This document shows positions 55,436 to 64,000 of a DNA stretch of 64,000 nucleotides, in pieces (positions within the stretch are counted from its first letter, which is position 1; each line of letters starts with the position of its first letter). The notes below the pieces were generated by a model. That model had not been told where the DNA came from. It was given only the letters and a program-made list of their open reading frames with translations, and ran no database searches. Position numbers and translations under genes: made by a program. The stretch is from the NCBI RefSeq assembly GCF_003955715.1, contig NZ_CP034463.1, forward strand, positions 6,448,001-6,512,000, in the 5' to 3' direction. The DNA is from Streptomyces aquilus. GTDB taxonomy: Bacteria > Actinomycetota > Actinomycetes > Streptomycetales > Streptomycetaceae.

Positions 55436-56690
55436 CCAGGAACGCGCCCGCCGCCAGCAGCGCCAGCACCCCGCCGGTGATGGCGAGGGCGATGCCCATG
55501 CCGCCGGAGCCGGAGGCCGCCGTGGCGCTCGCCACCGGCTTGGCGGAGGACCCGCCGCCACCGACCGCGCCGCCCGCCTCGCCGGAGGCCGTGGCACCCG
55601 GCTGGGCGCTCGGCTGCGCGGCGCTCTTCGGCGGGACCAGCTCGCCCACCGGGGCGACCTTGCCGGCGGCCTTGAAGCCCCAGTCGAAGAGCTTCGCGGT
55701 CTCCTTGTAGACCTCGTCGTGCTCGTTCTTCGCCGGGTTCATGACGGTGACGAGCAGCACCTTGCCGCCCCGTTCGGCGACGCCGGTGAAGGTGGCGCCC
55801 GCGTTGGTGGTGTTGCCGTTCTTGACGCCCGCGATGCCCGGGTAGACGTCGACGTCGGAGTCGGTGCCGGACAGCAGCCGGTTGGTGTTCTGGATCTCGA
55901 AGGACTCGCGGACCTTCTTGCCTTTCTTGTTCTTCTTCGTCTCGCCCGGGAACTTCGCGCTGACCGTCGAGCAGTACTCGCGGAAGTCCTTCTTCTGGAG
56001 CCCGGAGCGGGCGAACAGTGTCAGGTCGTACGCGCTCGACACCTGGCCCTCGGCGTCGTAGCCGTCGGGGCTGACCACGTGGGTGTCGAGGGCCTGAAGC
56101 TCCTCGGCGTGCTCGTTCATCTCCGCGACCGTGTGCTTCACGCCGCCGTTCATCGCGGACAGCACGTGCACGGCGTCGTTGCCGGAGCGCAGGAAGACAC
56201 CGAGCCACAGGTCGTGGACGGTGTACTTCTCGCCCTCCTTTATGCCGACCATGCTGGAGCCGACGCCCATGCCGGCGAGGTCGGAGGGGACGACCTTGTG
56301 CTCGGTGGTGCTGGGGAACTTCGGCAGGACGGTGTCGGCGAACAGCATCTTCAGGGTGCTCGCCGGGGCCAGCCGCCAGTGCGCGTTGTGCGCGGCGAGC
56401 ACCTCGCCGGACTCGGCGTCGGAGACGATCCACGACCGCGCGGTGAGGCCCTTGGGCAGCACCGGCACCCCGCTCGCCAGGTTGACCTGGGTGCCGGCCT
56501 GCCCGAGCCGGGCGCCGCCGACCGTCGACATCTTCGCGGGCGGGGTGGCCGAGGGAGACGTCGAGGGGCCGGGCGCGGCGAGCACGGGGCCCGCGGTCAG
56601 CGCGAGGGACGTCAGGGTGGCGGAAACGACCAGCAGGCATCGCCTGGTGGTCTTCTTGGGTGCGGACACGGTCGGAAACGTACATGCCAC
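55389..56690 (-). CDS. D-alanyl-D-alanine carboxypeptidase with C-terminal anchor
   Basis: About 433 residues from a GTG at 56690 (GTG 56669 is an alternative). A signal peptide (RRCLLVVSATLTSLALTAGPVLA) is followed by a peptidase S11 domain: SxxK in PASTLKML, SGN in RSGNDAVHVL, and KNG (VKNGNTT) in place of the usual KTG. It trims the terminal D-Ala from peptidoglycan stem peptides. A Gly/Ala/Ser linker and a C-terminal membrane helix (MGIALAITGGVLALLAAGAFLV) with an Arg tail anchor it outside the membrane. Confidence 0.9.
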   Translation of the reverse strand: MACTFPTVSAPKKTTRRCLLVVSATLTSLALTAGPVLAAPGPSTSPSATPPAKMSTVGGARLGQAGTQVNLASGVPVLPKGLTARSWIVSDAESGEVLAAHNAHWRLAPASTLKMLFADTVLPKFPSTTEHKVVPSDLAGMGVGSSMVGIKEGEKYTVHDLWLGVFLRSGNDAVHVLSAMNGGVKHTVAEMNEHAEELQALDTHVVSPDGYDAEGQVSSAYDLTLFARSGLQKKDFREYCSTVSAKFPGETKKNKKGKKVRESFEIQNTNRLLSGTDSDVDVYPGIAGVKNGNTTNAGATFTGVAERGGKVLLVTVMNPAKNEHDEVYKETAKLFDWGFKAAGKVAPVGELVPPKSAAQPSAQPGATASGEAGGAVGGGGSSAKPVASATAASGSGGMGIALAITGGVLALLAAGAFLVNRRWPLPDLVRRRR

Positions 56691-56760
56691 CGCCCGTGAA
56701 GTCCCACTGCCCTCCCCACCCCGGCCGAGGAACCAGACACCTGGCGGAGATACTGGACGC

Positions 56761-57003
56761 ATGAAGCTCAGCCGCCCCGTCTCCTGGTTCCTGCTCGCCT
56801 TCGGGGTGTGGAGCTGGGTCATCTGGATCACTTTCGTCAAGAATCTCGTCAAGGACGGCAGCGGACTCGCGTTCGACGACGCGGGCGACCCGACCGCGTA
56901 CTTCTGGGTGCACCTGACGCTCGCCGTCGTGTCCTTCGTATTGGGGACGGTCGTCGGCCTCATCGGGTTGCGCGGGGTGCGTGCTTTGCGCCAGACGTCA
57001 TAG
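56761..57003 (+). CDS. SCO4848-family two-helix membrane protein
   Basis: 80 residues: MKLSRPVSWFLLAFGVWSWV with one hydrophobic helix, a polar loop (DGSGLAFDDAGDPTAYFW) and a second helix (LAVVSFVLGTVVGLIGLRG). It matches the small conserved family named after S. coelicolor SCO4848; function unknown. It is the first gene of a possible unit with the metallophosphoesterase 42 bases downstream. Confidence 0.85.
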   Translation: MKLSRPVSWFLLAFGVWSWVIWITFVKNLVKDGSGLAFDDAGDPTAYFWVHLTLAVVSFVLGTVVGLIGLRGVRALRQTS

Positions 57004-57045
57004 CGGGCCCGTTCTCCGCACACGACAACAAAGGGATACGACTCC

Positions 57046-58290
57046 GTGGTCATCGTCTTCGCCGTGCTGGCCCTGGCCGTCCTGGTGGCCGCCAACTGGT
57101 ACCTGTGGCGCCGTCTGTTCCGCGACACGACGAGCGGCCCGGGCCGGGGCCGGCGGGTCGGCGTGGCGGTCGTCGCCGGCGGCTGGCTGCTGGCGATCGG
57201 CGCCCTCGTGGGCGAGCGCACCGGAGCGCCCTTCTGGCTCCAGCAGACGCTGGCGTGGCCCGGTTTCCTGTGGCTGGCGCTGTCGATCTACCTGCTGCTG
57301 GGCGTGGTGGCGGGTGAGGTCGTACGACCTCTGCTGCGCCGCTTCCTGGAGCGACGGGACCGGCGGAAGGCGCCCGTCGCGGCCGTCGCCGTACCGCAAC
57401 CGGAGCCCGTACCGGCGGGACCGGCCCCGGAAGAGCCCGCCGAGCCCGCGTCCCCCCGTCTCCTCGCCGCCCCCTCCCGGCGCCTGTTCGTCTCCCGCGT
57501 GGTCGGCGGAGCGGCCGCCGCGGCCGCGGTCGGAACCGTCGGTTACGGCACGTACGGCGTGCTGCGCGGGCCGCGGGTGAAGCGGGTCACCGTGCCGCTG
57601 GCCAAACTGCCGCGCGCGGCGCACGGGTTCAGGATCGCGGTGGTCAGCGACATCCACCTGGGCCCCGTGCTGGGCCGCGGCTTCGCGCAGAAGGTCGTCG
57701 ACACGATCAACTCCACGCAGCCCGACCTGGTCGCGGTCGTCGGCGACCTGGTGGACGGCAGCGTGAAGGACCTCGGCCCGGCCGCCGCCCCGCTGTCGCG
57801 GCTGACGGCGCCGGCCTACTTCGTCACCGGCAACCACGAGTACTTCTCCGGCGCCGAGCAGTGGGTGGAGGAGGTGCGCCGGCTCGGACTGCTCCCCTTG
57901 GAGAACGCCCGTACGGAGCTGCGCCATTTCGATCTCGCCGGCGTCAACGACATCGCCGGCGAGAGCGAGGGCCAGGGCCCCGACTTCGGCAAGGCGCTCG
58001 GCGACCGTGACACCACGCGCGCGTGCGTGCTCCTTGCCCACCAGCCCGTGCAGATCCACGACGCCGTCGAGCACGGCGTCGACCTCCAGCTCTCCGGCCA
58101 CACCCACGGCGGCCAGCTCTGGCCCGGCAACCTCATCGCCGAAGCCGCCAACCCGACCGTCGCGGGCCTGGAACGCTACGGCGACACCCAGCTCTACGTC
58201 AGCCGCGGCGCGGGCGCCTGGGGGCCGCCCACGCGCGTGGGCGCGCCCTCGGACATCACGGTGATCGAGCTGGCGTCCCGGCAGGCGTAG
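57046..58290 (+). CDS. Membrane-anchored metallophosphoesterase
   Basis: 414 residues from a GTG with AAAGGGA upstream. Four hydrophobic helices are at the N-terminus (the first VIVFAVLALAVLVAANWYL) plus one before the enzyme domain (VVGGAAAAAAVGTVGYGTYG). The calcineurin-like domain has DIHLG, GDLVDG, GNHEYF, LLAHQP and GHTHGGQLWPGN, all metal-binding positions present. The YkuE/YaeI-type architecture suggests a phospholipid or nucleotide phosphodiesterase acting outside the membrane; the substrate is unknown. Confidence 0.92.
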   Translation: MVIVFAVLALAVLVAANWYLWRRLFRDTTSGPGRGRRVGVAVVAGGWLLAIGALVGERTGAPFWLQQTLAWPGFLWLALSIYLLLGVVAGEVVRPLLRRFLERRDRRKAPVAAVAVPQPEPVPAGPAPEEPAEPASPRLLAAPSRRLFVSRVVGGAAAAAAVGTVGYGTYGVLRGPRVKRVTVPLAKLPRAAHGFRIAVVSDIHLGPVLGRGFAQKVVDTINSTQPDLVAVVGDLVDGSVKDLGPAAAPLSRLTAPAYFVTGNHEYFSGAEQWVEEVRRLGLLPLENARTELRHFDLAGVNDIAGESEGQGPDFGKALGDRDTTRACVLLAHQPVQIHDAVEHGVDLQLSGHTHGGQLWPGNLIAEAANPTVAGLERYGDTQLYVSRGAGAWGPPTRVGAPSDITVIELASRQA

Positions 58291-58496
58291 AGCCCTGTCC
58301 CGCAGCCGGCTTGAAACCTTTCGCGGCGGACTCTGTGCGAGCCCTGTGAAACTCTTCGGTAACGCCTTGCGGCAATGACTTTCTCAACTCTCAAGATCCC
58401 TCTTCCCCCGGAGAAACCCGTGTGATTAGGTGAGCCGCGCCGCTAGGGGAGTGGCATATGCGCTGGGGGCCGTCAGGGGCCCGGGGAAGGAAACCG
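58291..58496. other. Spacer before the ABC binding-protein gene
   Basis: This stretch is AT-richer than its neighbours, with TTGAAA at about 58311 and GATTAGGTGA at about 58424. These are possible promoter elements, but spacing is unconvincing. No gene or clear terminator is seen. Confidence 0.3.
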
Positions 58497-60053
58497 ATGC
58501 GATCGGTTCGCATACGGATTCTCGCGACGCTGCTCGTGCTGGCGGCCGTGGGAGTGGGCGGCTGGCAGCTGATGCCGTCGCAGGAGGACAAGGACAAGAC
58601 GATCAGGGTCGGTACGACGGACGTCGTCACGTCCCTCGATCCGGCCGGCGCCTATGACGCCGGGTCCTGGGCCCTGTTCAGCAATGTCTTCCAGTCGCTG
58701 CTGACCTTCGAGTCGGGCGGCGCCACGCCGGTGCCCGACGCGGCGGAGAGCTGTGCGTTCGTGGGCAGCGACCTCAAGACGTACCGCTGCCGACTGCGGA
58801 AGGACCTCAAGTTCCCGAGCGGGCGCGCGATGACCGCCGAGGACGTCAAGTACTCGTTCGACCGGGTCAAGAAGATCAAGTCGGACGTCGGCCCGGTCTC
58901 CCTGCTCGACACCCTCAAGTCGGTGACGGCCCAGGGTCTGACGGTCACCTTCCACCTCTCCTCCCCGGACGCCACCTTCCCGTTCAAGGTCGCCACCGGA
59001 GCCGGTTCGATCGTCGACCGCGACAAGTACCCCGCGGACGGCCTGCGCAAGGACAACGGCGTGGACGGCACCGGCCCGTACGAGTTGCAGTCGTATACGA
59101 AGGACAAGAAGGTCACCCTCGCGCCCAGCAGCCGCTACAAGGGCGCGGTGAAGGACGCCGGGCGCCCGGTCGAACTGCTCTACTACAAGGACGCCGACAA
59201 GCTGAACGCGGCCTGGAAGGCCCGGCAGATCGAGGTCGCCACCCGGCAGCTGCCGCCCGAGGTGCTCGCCGGGCTGAACCCCAGCGACCCCTCGATGCGC
59301 GTCTCCGAGGCCGACAGCTCCGAGGTCCGCAACCTCTACCTCAACACCCGCTCCTCCTCGCCGCTGCACGACACCAAGGTCCGGCAGGCCATGGCCTGGA
59401 TGATCGACCGGGAGCGGCTGGCCGCCACGGTCTACGAGGGGACCGTCGACCCCCTCTACTCGCTGATCCCGGCGGGCATCACCGGCCACACCACGGCGTT
59501 CTTCGACGCCTACGCCAAGCAGAGCACCGCCAAGGCCAAGGCCCTGCTCACCGAGGCCGGGGTGACGCTGCCGGTGAAGTTCACCTACGGGTACGCCACC
59601 GGTCGCGGCGCCGCCGACAAGGAGGCCGCCGAGCTCAAGAAGCAGCTGGAGGCGGGCGGGCTGTTCAAGGTGACGCTCAAGCCGTACGAGTGGACCGCCT
59701 TCCAGAAGGCGTGGGCGACCGGCAAGCTCGACGCCTACGCGGTCGGCTGGGTCGCCGACTTCCCCGACCCGGACACCTACGGCGGACCGCTCGTCGGCAC
59801 CGACGGCACCATGAACACCGGCTACAGCAGCAGCGAGGTCGACAAGCTGATCCAGGCCAGCCAGCAGTACGCCGACCGCGCCGACGCCGCGGAGGACTTC
59901 CGGTCGATGCAGGACGCCATCGCGCGCGATGTGCCGGTCATCCCGCTGTGGCAGGCCAAGGAATACGTCGTGAGCAGCGAGGACGTCGGCGGTGGCCAGT
60001 ACCTCTCGGACGGCACCGGTGTCTTCCGGCTCTGGCGTCTGAACTGGATCTGA
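58497..60053 (+). CDS. ABC transporter substrate-binding protein, family 5 (peptide type)
   Basis: 518 residues from the ATG at 58497 (GGGGAAGGAAACCG upstream); an in-frame ATG at 58458, also with a fair Shine-Dalgarno sequence, is the alternative. The N-terminus has an Arg-rich signal and one hydrophobic helix (ILATLLVLAAVGVGGWQL) without a lipobox Cys, so it may stay as a membrane anchor. The SBP_bac_5 domain shows IRVGTTDVVTSLDPAGAYDAGSW, LKFPSGRAMTAEDVKYSFDRV, GTGPYELQ and VRQAMAWMIDRERL. No permease or ATPase genes are adjacent. Confidence 0.9.
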   Translation: MRSVRIRILATLLVLAAVGVGGWQLMPSQEDKDKTIRVGTTDVVTSLDPAGAYDAGSWALFSNVFQSLLTFESGGATPVPDAAESCAFVGSDLKTYRCRLRKDLKFPSGRAMTAEDVKYSFDRVKKIKSDVGPVSLLDTLKSVTAQGLTVTFHLSSPDATFPFKVATGAGSIVDRDKYPADGLRKDNGVDGTGPYELQSYTKDKKVTLAPSSRYKGAVKDAGRPVELLYYKDADKLNAAWKARQIEVATRQLPPEVLAGLNPSDPSMRVSEADSSEVRNLYLNTRSSSPLHDTKVRQAMAWMIDRERLAATVYEGTVDPLYSLIPAGITGHTTAFFDAYAKQSTAKAKALLTEAGVTLPVKFTYGYATGRGAADKEAAELKKQLEAGGLFKVTLKPYEWTAFQKAWATGKLDAYAVGWVADFPDPDTYGGPLVGTDGTMNTGYSSSEVDKLIQASQQYADRADAAEDFRSMQDAIARDVPVIPLWQAKEYVVSSEDVGGGQYLSDGTGVFRLWRLNWI

Positions 60054-60148
60054 CGCGAACTCGCGGCATGACATTCGCCCGAGTGACGCGGGGCGGGCGC
60101 CCGACGCAGCACCATGTGACGGAGGTGTGCGTGGGGTGAGGAGCAAAC

Positions 60149-60550
60149 GTGTTGAGACGCAACTCCTTCCGGCTGCCCCGGCACCCGGCCTCCGTCGGTC
60201 TGGCGCGGCGCCGGGTCCGGGACCATCTGGCCGACTGGGGGCACGGCCATGACGACCCGGCCCTGGCGGACGCGGTGCTGCTGGTGTCCGAGCTGGCCAC
60301 CAACGTCGTACGCCACGGGCCGCTCCTGGAGCGCGAGTTCGAGGTCGCGGTGACCGCCCTCGCCGACGGCTCCTGCCTCATAGAGGTCTCCGACGAGGGC
60401 CAACTGGAGCCGCGGCTGCGGCTGGTGGGGGAGTGGGAGGAGTCCGGGCGCGGACTGCACCTGGTGGAGAACGTCGCCGCCGCGTGGGGGGTGTGGAGCC
60501 GGGGACGGCACGGCCAGACGGTGTGGGCCCTGGTGCTGGCCCCCACATAG
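60149..60550 (+). CDS. ATP-binding protein of the RsbW/anti-sigma kinase fold
   Basis: 133 residues from a GTG with GAGGAG upstream. The GHKL ATPase motifs are present: N box in LLVSELATNVVRHGP, G1 in IEVSDEGQLEPRL, and G2 in ESGRGLHLVENVAAAWGV. Streptomyces have dozens of such lone HATPase_c_2 proteins, some acting as anti-sigma kinases; no partner anti-anti-sigma gene is near. The gene is followed by a short repeat array. Confidence 0.88.
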   Translation: MLRRNSFRLPRHPASVGLARRRVRDHLADWGHGHDDPALADAVLLVSELATNVVRHGPLLEREFEVAVTALADGSCLIEVSDEGQLEPRLRLVGEWEESGRGLHLVENVAAAWGVWSRGRHGQTVWALVLAPT

Positions 60551-60625
60551 GCACACGCGCGGGGCGCCTACGAGACACCCACACGCGCGGGACGCCTACG
60601 AGGCATACGCGCGCGGCGCCTACGT
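60551..60625. repeat. Short tandem repeat over the convergent gene ends
   Basis: There are three copies of a 26-28-bp unit with the core GCGCGGGGCGCCTACGAG (copies begin at about 60553, 60581 and 60606). The last copy includes the CTA that is the stop codon of the minus-strand histidine kinase gene (60620-60622). GGCGCC is itself palindromic in each copy. Confidence 0.8.
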
Positions 60626-62059
60626 CCGCGACGGCAGCATCACCGTCACCGCCAGCCCCTCGCCCGGCGCCGTCCGCACCGTCACCCGGCCGCCGTGCGC
60701 CTGCACGACCCCCTGCACGATCGCCAGCCCGAGCCCGCTGCCAGCGCCCCTGCCGGCCCGGAAGAACCGGTCGAAGACGCGAGCGGCGTCCTCCTCGGCG
60801 AGGCCCGGACCGTCGTCCGCCACACACAGCCGTACGGCCCCGTAGGCCCGCTCCACCCCGAGTCGCACCGGCACGTCGGCCGGGGTGTGCGTGCGGACGT
60901 TGCCCACCAGGTTGCCCAGGACCTGTCGGAGCCCCGCCTCGTCGGCGTGCACCAGCAGCGCCCCGTCGGCGTCGACGCTGATCGGCCGCTCCGGCTGCTG
61001 CACCCGCAGGTCCTCGGCCGCGTCCCGCACCAGCCGGGTCAGGTCGACGTTGCGGAAGCGCAGCTCGGGCCGCTGGTCGAGGCGGGCCAGCGTGAGCAGT
61101 TCGTCCACCAGGCGCCCCATCCGGTCGGCCTCGGCCATCACCCGCCCCCAGGCGCGTTTGCGCTCGTCGGGGTCCTGGAGCATCCCCTGGTCGTACAGCT
61201 GGAGATAGCCGCGTATCGCGGACAGCGGCGTGCGCAGTTCGTGGGAGGCGTCGGCGACGAAACGGCGCAGCTGGGCGGCGCTCTGCTCGCGGGTGCGGTA
61301 GGCCGACTCCACCTGGTGGAGCATCGAGTTGAGGGCGGTGCGCAGCTGCTCGACCTCCAGGGTGGCCTCCCGGCTGGAGGGGACGCGCCGGGTCAGGTCA
61401 CCCTCGGCGATGGCCGACGACGTCTCCACCATGTCCTCCAGCGGCCGCATCCGGCGCCGCACGCTGAACATGGTGAGAACGGCCAGCAGCGCCAGCAGCA
61501 GGGTGCCGATGGCGAGGTCGAGCCGGACGGCTTTGCCGATGCCCTTGTGGACGGCCTCGGTGGAGGTGGCGAACAGGATGTACGTGCCGTCGGTGAGCCG
61601 GGTGGCGGTGGCCCGGTAGGAATCCCCGCGCACCTGGATGTCGTGCGGCTCGGGATCGGCGGCCAGCGCGCGCGGGTCGTCCACCGCGTCCGCGAGGTCC
61701 TTCTGGAGGGCGCTCGGGGTGAAGTCGCCCAGGGAGATGGCGTCGCCGCGCGTGTCGACGACGCTGAGGATCTGGTCCGGACGCGCCTCCCTGTCGTCCT
61801 GGAGCAGGAACCGCTCCCGGACGATCGCCAAGGTGCTCAGGTCGTCGATCATCTGCATGGTGAGGCGTGAACTGCTCATCGTCTCCCGCGACTTGGCGAG
61901 ATCGGAGTCGATCTGGTCGAGCAGGTAGTACCGCATGCCCATCACGCTCACCGCGGTCGCCGCGACGATGCCGAGCGCGAGCAGCGCCACGTTCGCCAGC
62001 GTCAGCTTCGCGCGCAGCGAGTGGATGCCGCGTTTGCAGCCCAGCCTGCGGAGCCTCAT
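60620..62059 (-). CDS. Two-component sensor histidine kinase
   Basis: 479 residues. Membrane helix 1 is at about 20-42 ([21 protein letters not shown]), followed by an extracytoplasmic sensor of about 130 residues and helix 2 at about 180-200 ([17 protein letters not shown]). Then come a HAMP domain ([26 protein letters not shown]), the H box with the phosphorylated His in [18 protein letters not shown], an N box [13 protein letters not shown] and G boxes [20 protein letters not shown] and [13 protein letters not shown]. The start ATG overlaps the stop of the response regulator (ATGA). The likely partner target is the divergent MMPL transporter. Confidence 0.94.
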   Translation of the reverse strand: MRLRRLGCKRGIHSLRAKLTLANVALLALGIVAATAVSVMGMRYYLLDQIDSDLAKSRETMSSSRLTMQMIDDLSTLAIVRERFLLQDDREARPDQILSVVDTRGDAISLGDFTPSALQKDLADAVDDPRALAADPEPHDIQVRGDSYRATATRLTDGTYILFATSTEAVHKGIGKAVRLDLAIGTLLLALLAVLTMFSVRRRMRPLEDMVETSSAIAEGDLTRRVPSSREATLEVEQLRTALNSMLHQVESAYRTREQSAAQLRRFVADASHELRTPLSAIRGYLQLYDQGMLQDPDERKRAWGRVMAEADRMGRLVDELLTLARLDQRPELRFRNVDLTRLVRDAAEDLRVQQPERPISVDADGALLVHADEAGLRQVLGNLVGNVRTHTPADVPVRLGVERAYGAVRLCVADDGPGLAEEDAARVFDRFFRAGRGAGSGLGLAIVQGVVQAHGGRVTVRTAPGEGLAVTVMLPSRT

Positions 62060-62745
62060 GCCAGTCCGTATCCGACGCCGCGCCGCGTGGTGATCACCGG
62101 CGGTCCCAGGGTGTCCAGCTTGCGCCGCAGATAGCTGATGTAGGTCTCCACGACGGTCGACTCGGTCGGCGTGTGCTCGTACTGCCAGACATGGCGCAGG
62201 AGTTGCTCCTTGGGGACGATCCGGCCGCCGTTGCGCACCAGGAAGCGCAGCAGTGCGTACTCGGTGGGGGTGAGCTCGACCGAGCGGCCCGCGCGGTGCA
62301 CCGAATACGTCGTCTCGTCCAGCTCCAGGTCGCCGTAGCGCAGCAGCGGCCGCTGCGGCAGCACGTCGGCGGAGCGGGTCCGGCGCAGGACGGCGGTGAT
62401 CCGGGCGACGACCTCGTCGATGTTGAACGGCTTGGTGATGTAGTCGTCGCCGAAGCCGAGGGCGCCGACGACCTCGGCGGGCGAGTCGCGGGCGGTGAGG
62501 AACACCAACGCCAGGTCGGGCCGCTCGGCGCGCAGTTGCCTGCCGAGGGCGCGGCCGTCGCCGTCGGGCAGCATCACGTCGAGCAGCGCCGCGTCGGGCC
62601 GGGTGCGCTCGGCGAGCGCCAGGGCCTCGCGGACGGTGCCCGCGACCATCACCTCGAACCGGTGGTAGCGCAGCGCGATGGCGAGGACGTCCGCGATGCT
62701 CTCCTCGTCCTCCACGACCAGCACGGTGCCTGGAGCCGTCGTCAT
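62056..62745 (-). CDS. OmpR-family response regulator
   Basis: 229 residues. The receiver domain has the acidic pair in [14 protein letters not shown], the phospho-acceptor Asp56 in [13 protein letters not shown], Thr in FLTARDS and Lys in DDYITKPFN. The C-terminal winged-helix DNA-binding domain is [46 protein letters not shown]. It is the first gene of a coupled pair with the histidine kinase and divergent from the MMPL gene. Confidence 0.95.
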   Translation of the reverse strand: MTTAPGTVLVVEDEESIADVLAIALRYHRFEVMVAGTVREALALAERTRPDAALLDVMLPDGDGRALGRQLRAERPDLALVFLTARDSPAEVVGALGFGDDYITKPFNIDEVVARITAVLRRTRSADVLPQRPLLRYGDLELDETTYSVHRAGRSVELTPTEYALLRFLVRNGGRIVPKEQLLRHVWQYEHTPTESTVVETYISYLRRKLDTLGPPVITTRRGVGYGLA

Positions 62746-62904
62746 GCCCCCAGTATCGGCGGCCCCACTGACAGCCGGGTGGTTCGGTGCTTTGGAGTTC
62801 CTTGAGAGTCGGTGGGCTTCGGTGTCCCCCGCGCGTGCGGCGCCGCCAGTCTTGTTGCCCAGGACCTGGGGGACCGACCGACAACCGACTGGGGAGTGTT
62901 GAGC
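62746..62904. promoter_or_regulatory. Divergent promoter of the two-component system and MMPL gene
   Basis: 159 bases. On the minus strand GATACTGGGGGC lies just before the response regulator ATG. On the plus strand GGGGAG precedes the MMPL GTG. AT-richer sequence around 62790-62830 (TTTGGAGTTCCTTGAGAGTC) may hold the promoters and response regulator sites. Confidence 0.35.
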
Positions 62905-64000
62905 GTGGCGGCATTGGCACGATGGTGCTATCGGCATCGGCTGGTGGTCCTGTTCTTGTGGGTGGGGGCGTTGTTCGGTCTGGGCTTCTCGGCCTCGACG
63001 GCGGGCACGAACTACGCGAACGTCTTCTCCCTCCCGGACACGGACTCCAAGAGCGCGTACGACCTGATGGAGAAGGCCTTCCCGAACACCTCGGGCGACA
63101 CCGACACCGTGGTGTGGAAGGTCGACGGGGGCTCGGTGAAGGACCGGGCGGTCCAGGACCGGATCGAGCCGGCCCTCGAAAAGATCGCGAAGATGCCCGG
63201 CGTCGGCGCGGTGACCAGCCCCTACGACACTCAAGGGGCCGCGCAGATCAGCAAGGACGGCAAGATCGCGTACGCGCAGCTGACCTTCGCCAAGCGCGCG
63301 AACGAGGTGCCCAAGGAGCTCGTCGAGGACGTCGTCGACACCGCGCAGGCTGCTGAACGGGACGGCCTTCAGGTCGAGTTGGGCGGTCAGGCCATCCAGC
63401 GGGTGCAGGAGCCGCCGCAGGGCCTGTCGGAGATGGTCGGCATCGTCGCGGCGGCCGTCGTGCTGTTCCTGGCCTTCGGCTCGCTCTTCGCGATGCTGCT
63501 GCCGATCGCGATCGCCGTGTTCGGCGTGGGCATGGGCCTGTTCTCCACCCAACTGCTCAGCCACGCCACCGACATCCCGGACATCGCCCCGCTGCTCGCC
63601 TCCCTGATCGGCCTCGGCGTCGGCATCGACTACGCCCTGTTCATCGTCACCCGGCACCGGCGCGGCATCCTGCGTGGCATGGACCCGGAGGAGTCGGCGG
63701 TCACCGCCCTCAACACCTCCGGCCGCGCGGTGCTGTTCGCGGGCGGCACGGTCTGTATCGCGCTCGCCGGCATGCTCGTGACGCGGCTGCGTTTCCTGGA
63801 CGGCGTGGTCGTCGGCACCTCGCTGACGGTCGTCCTGAGCGTGCTGGCGGCCACCACGCTGCTGCCGGCCCTGCTCGGGCTGCTCGGCCCGCGCGTCCTC
63901 AGTCGCCGCCAGCGCCGGAAGCTGGCAGCGAACGGACCCGAGCAGGAGAAGGCGAGCGGCCTCGCCGCCCGCTGGTCGGTGAACGTCCAGAAGCGCCCCC
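62905..64000 (+). CDS. MMPL-family (RND) transporter, 3' end cut by the window
   Basis: About 365 residues are visible, from the GTG at 62905 (GGGGAG upstream; a TTG two codons earlier is possible). Helix 1 is [22 protein letters not shown] periplasmic-side porter domain follows ([46 protein letters not shown]). The RND core then runs from about residue 180: helices with [26 protein letters not shown] and the hallmark [17 protein letters not shown]. Such proteins export lipids or hydrophobic compounds using the proton gradient. It is divergent from a two-component system that likely controls it. Confidence 0.93.
   Translation, partial: MAALARWCYRHRLVVLFLWVGALFGLGFSASTAGTNYANVFSLPDTDSKSAYDLMEKAFPNTSGDTDTVVWKVDGGSVKDRAVQDRIEPALEKIAKMPGVGAVTSPYDTQGAAQISKDGKIAYAQLTFAKRANEVPKELVEDVVDTAQAAERDGLQVELGGQAIQRVQEPPQGLSEMVGIVAAAVVLFLAFGSLFAMLLPIAIAVFGVGMGLFSTQLLSHATDIPDIAPLLASLIGLGVGIDYALFIVTRHRRGILRGMDPEESAVTALNTSGRAVLFAGGTVCIALAGMLVTRLRFLDGVVVGTSLTVVLSVLAATTLLPALLGLLGPRVLSRRQRRKLAANGPEQEKASGLAARWSVNVQKRP

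Overview
This window is very GC-rich chromosomal DNA (roughly 70 percent or more by eye) with strong third-position GC bias, frequent GTG starts, ATGA/GTGA stop-start overlaps and several likely leaderless genes. Together with families such as DUF6350, DUF3017, the SCO4848 family, DUF2690-type HTH proteins and DprE1/DprE2, this points to a Streptomyces. The backbone order sucC-sucD, purN-purH, folD-DUF3017, mdh, bet/choline cluster, glyA, trpS, DprE genes matches, as I recall it, the conserved core of Streptomyces chromosomes. I see no phage, insertion sequence, CRISPR array, tRNA or rRNA. Both window edges cut genes: a DUF5682 protein at the left and an MMPL transporter at the right.

Layout. 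1-3.5 kb: 3' part of a translationally coupled DUF5682 / small repeat protein / vWA operon. 3.7-6.3 kb: two exported repeat-rich proteins. 6.8-8.9 kb: succinyl-CoA ligase. 9-13.3 kb: an XRE-ECF sigma-like-membrane fusion, a DUF6350 membrane protein and a small membrane protein. 13.5-18 kb: purN-purH, a membrane protein, folD-DUF3017. 18.3-20.3 kb: two paralogous membrane-tethered HTH proteins. 20.7-25.2 kb: mdh, a membrane-anchored protein, an MFS exporter and its divergent LysR regulator. 25.3-28.7 kb: MarR-GNAT fusion, WYL regulator, DinB-like protein and a LppX-like secreted protein. 28.9-36.1 kb: betaine-aldehyde dehydrogenase, GMC (choline) oxidoreductase and a complete OpuA/Pro-type ABC transporter. 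36.1-39.3 kb: a coupled operon of two AhpD-like proteins plus an isocitrate-lyase/PEP-mutase protein, divergent from a MocR regulator. 39.5-42.9 kb: EamA-type transporter, lipoprotein, glutathionylspermidine-synthase-like ATP-grasp enzyme, methyltransferase. 42.9-45.8 kb: rocD and, behind a ZTP riboswitch, glyA. 45.9-48.3 kb: membrane protein, anti-sigma-like protein and ECF sigma factor. 48.4-50.2 kb: trpS and a 2H phosphoesterase. 50.2-54.4 kb: four genes that together could make polyprenyl-phosphoryl arabinose. 54.5-64 kb: YihY/BrkB protein, D-Ala-D-Ala carboxypeptidase, metallophosphoesterase, peptide-type binding protein, anti-sigma kinase-fold protein, a two-component system and a divergent MMPL transporter.

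Functional themes are central carbon metabolism (sucCD, mdh), purine and one-carbon flux (purN, purH, folD, glyA, with the riboswitch sensing ZTP, the alarmone form of the purH substrate), choline/betaine uptake and oxidation, cell-envelope building, and many small regulators. A further theme is an unusual density of short tandem repeats, both inside reading frames and directly on stop codons at gene 3' ends.
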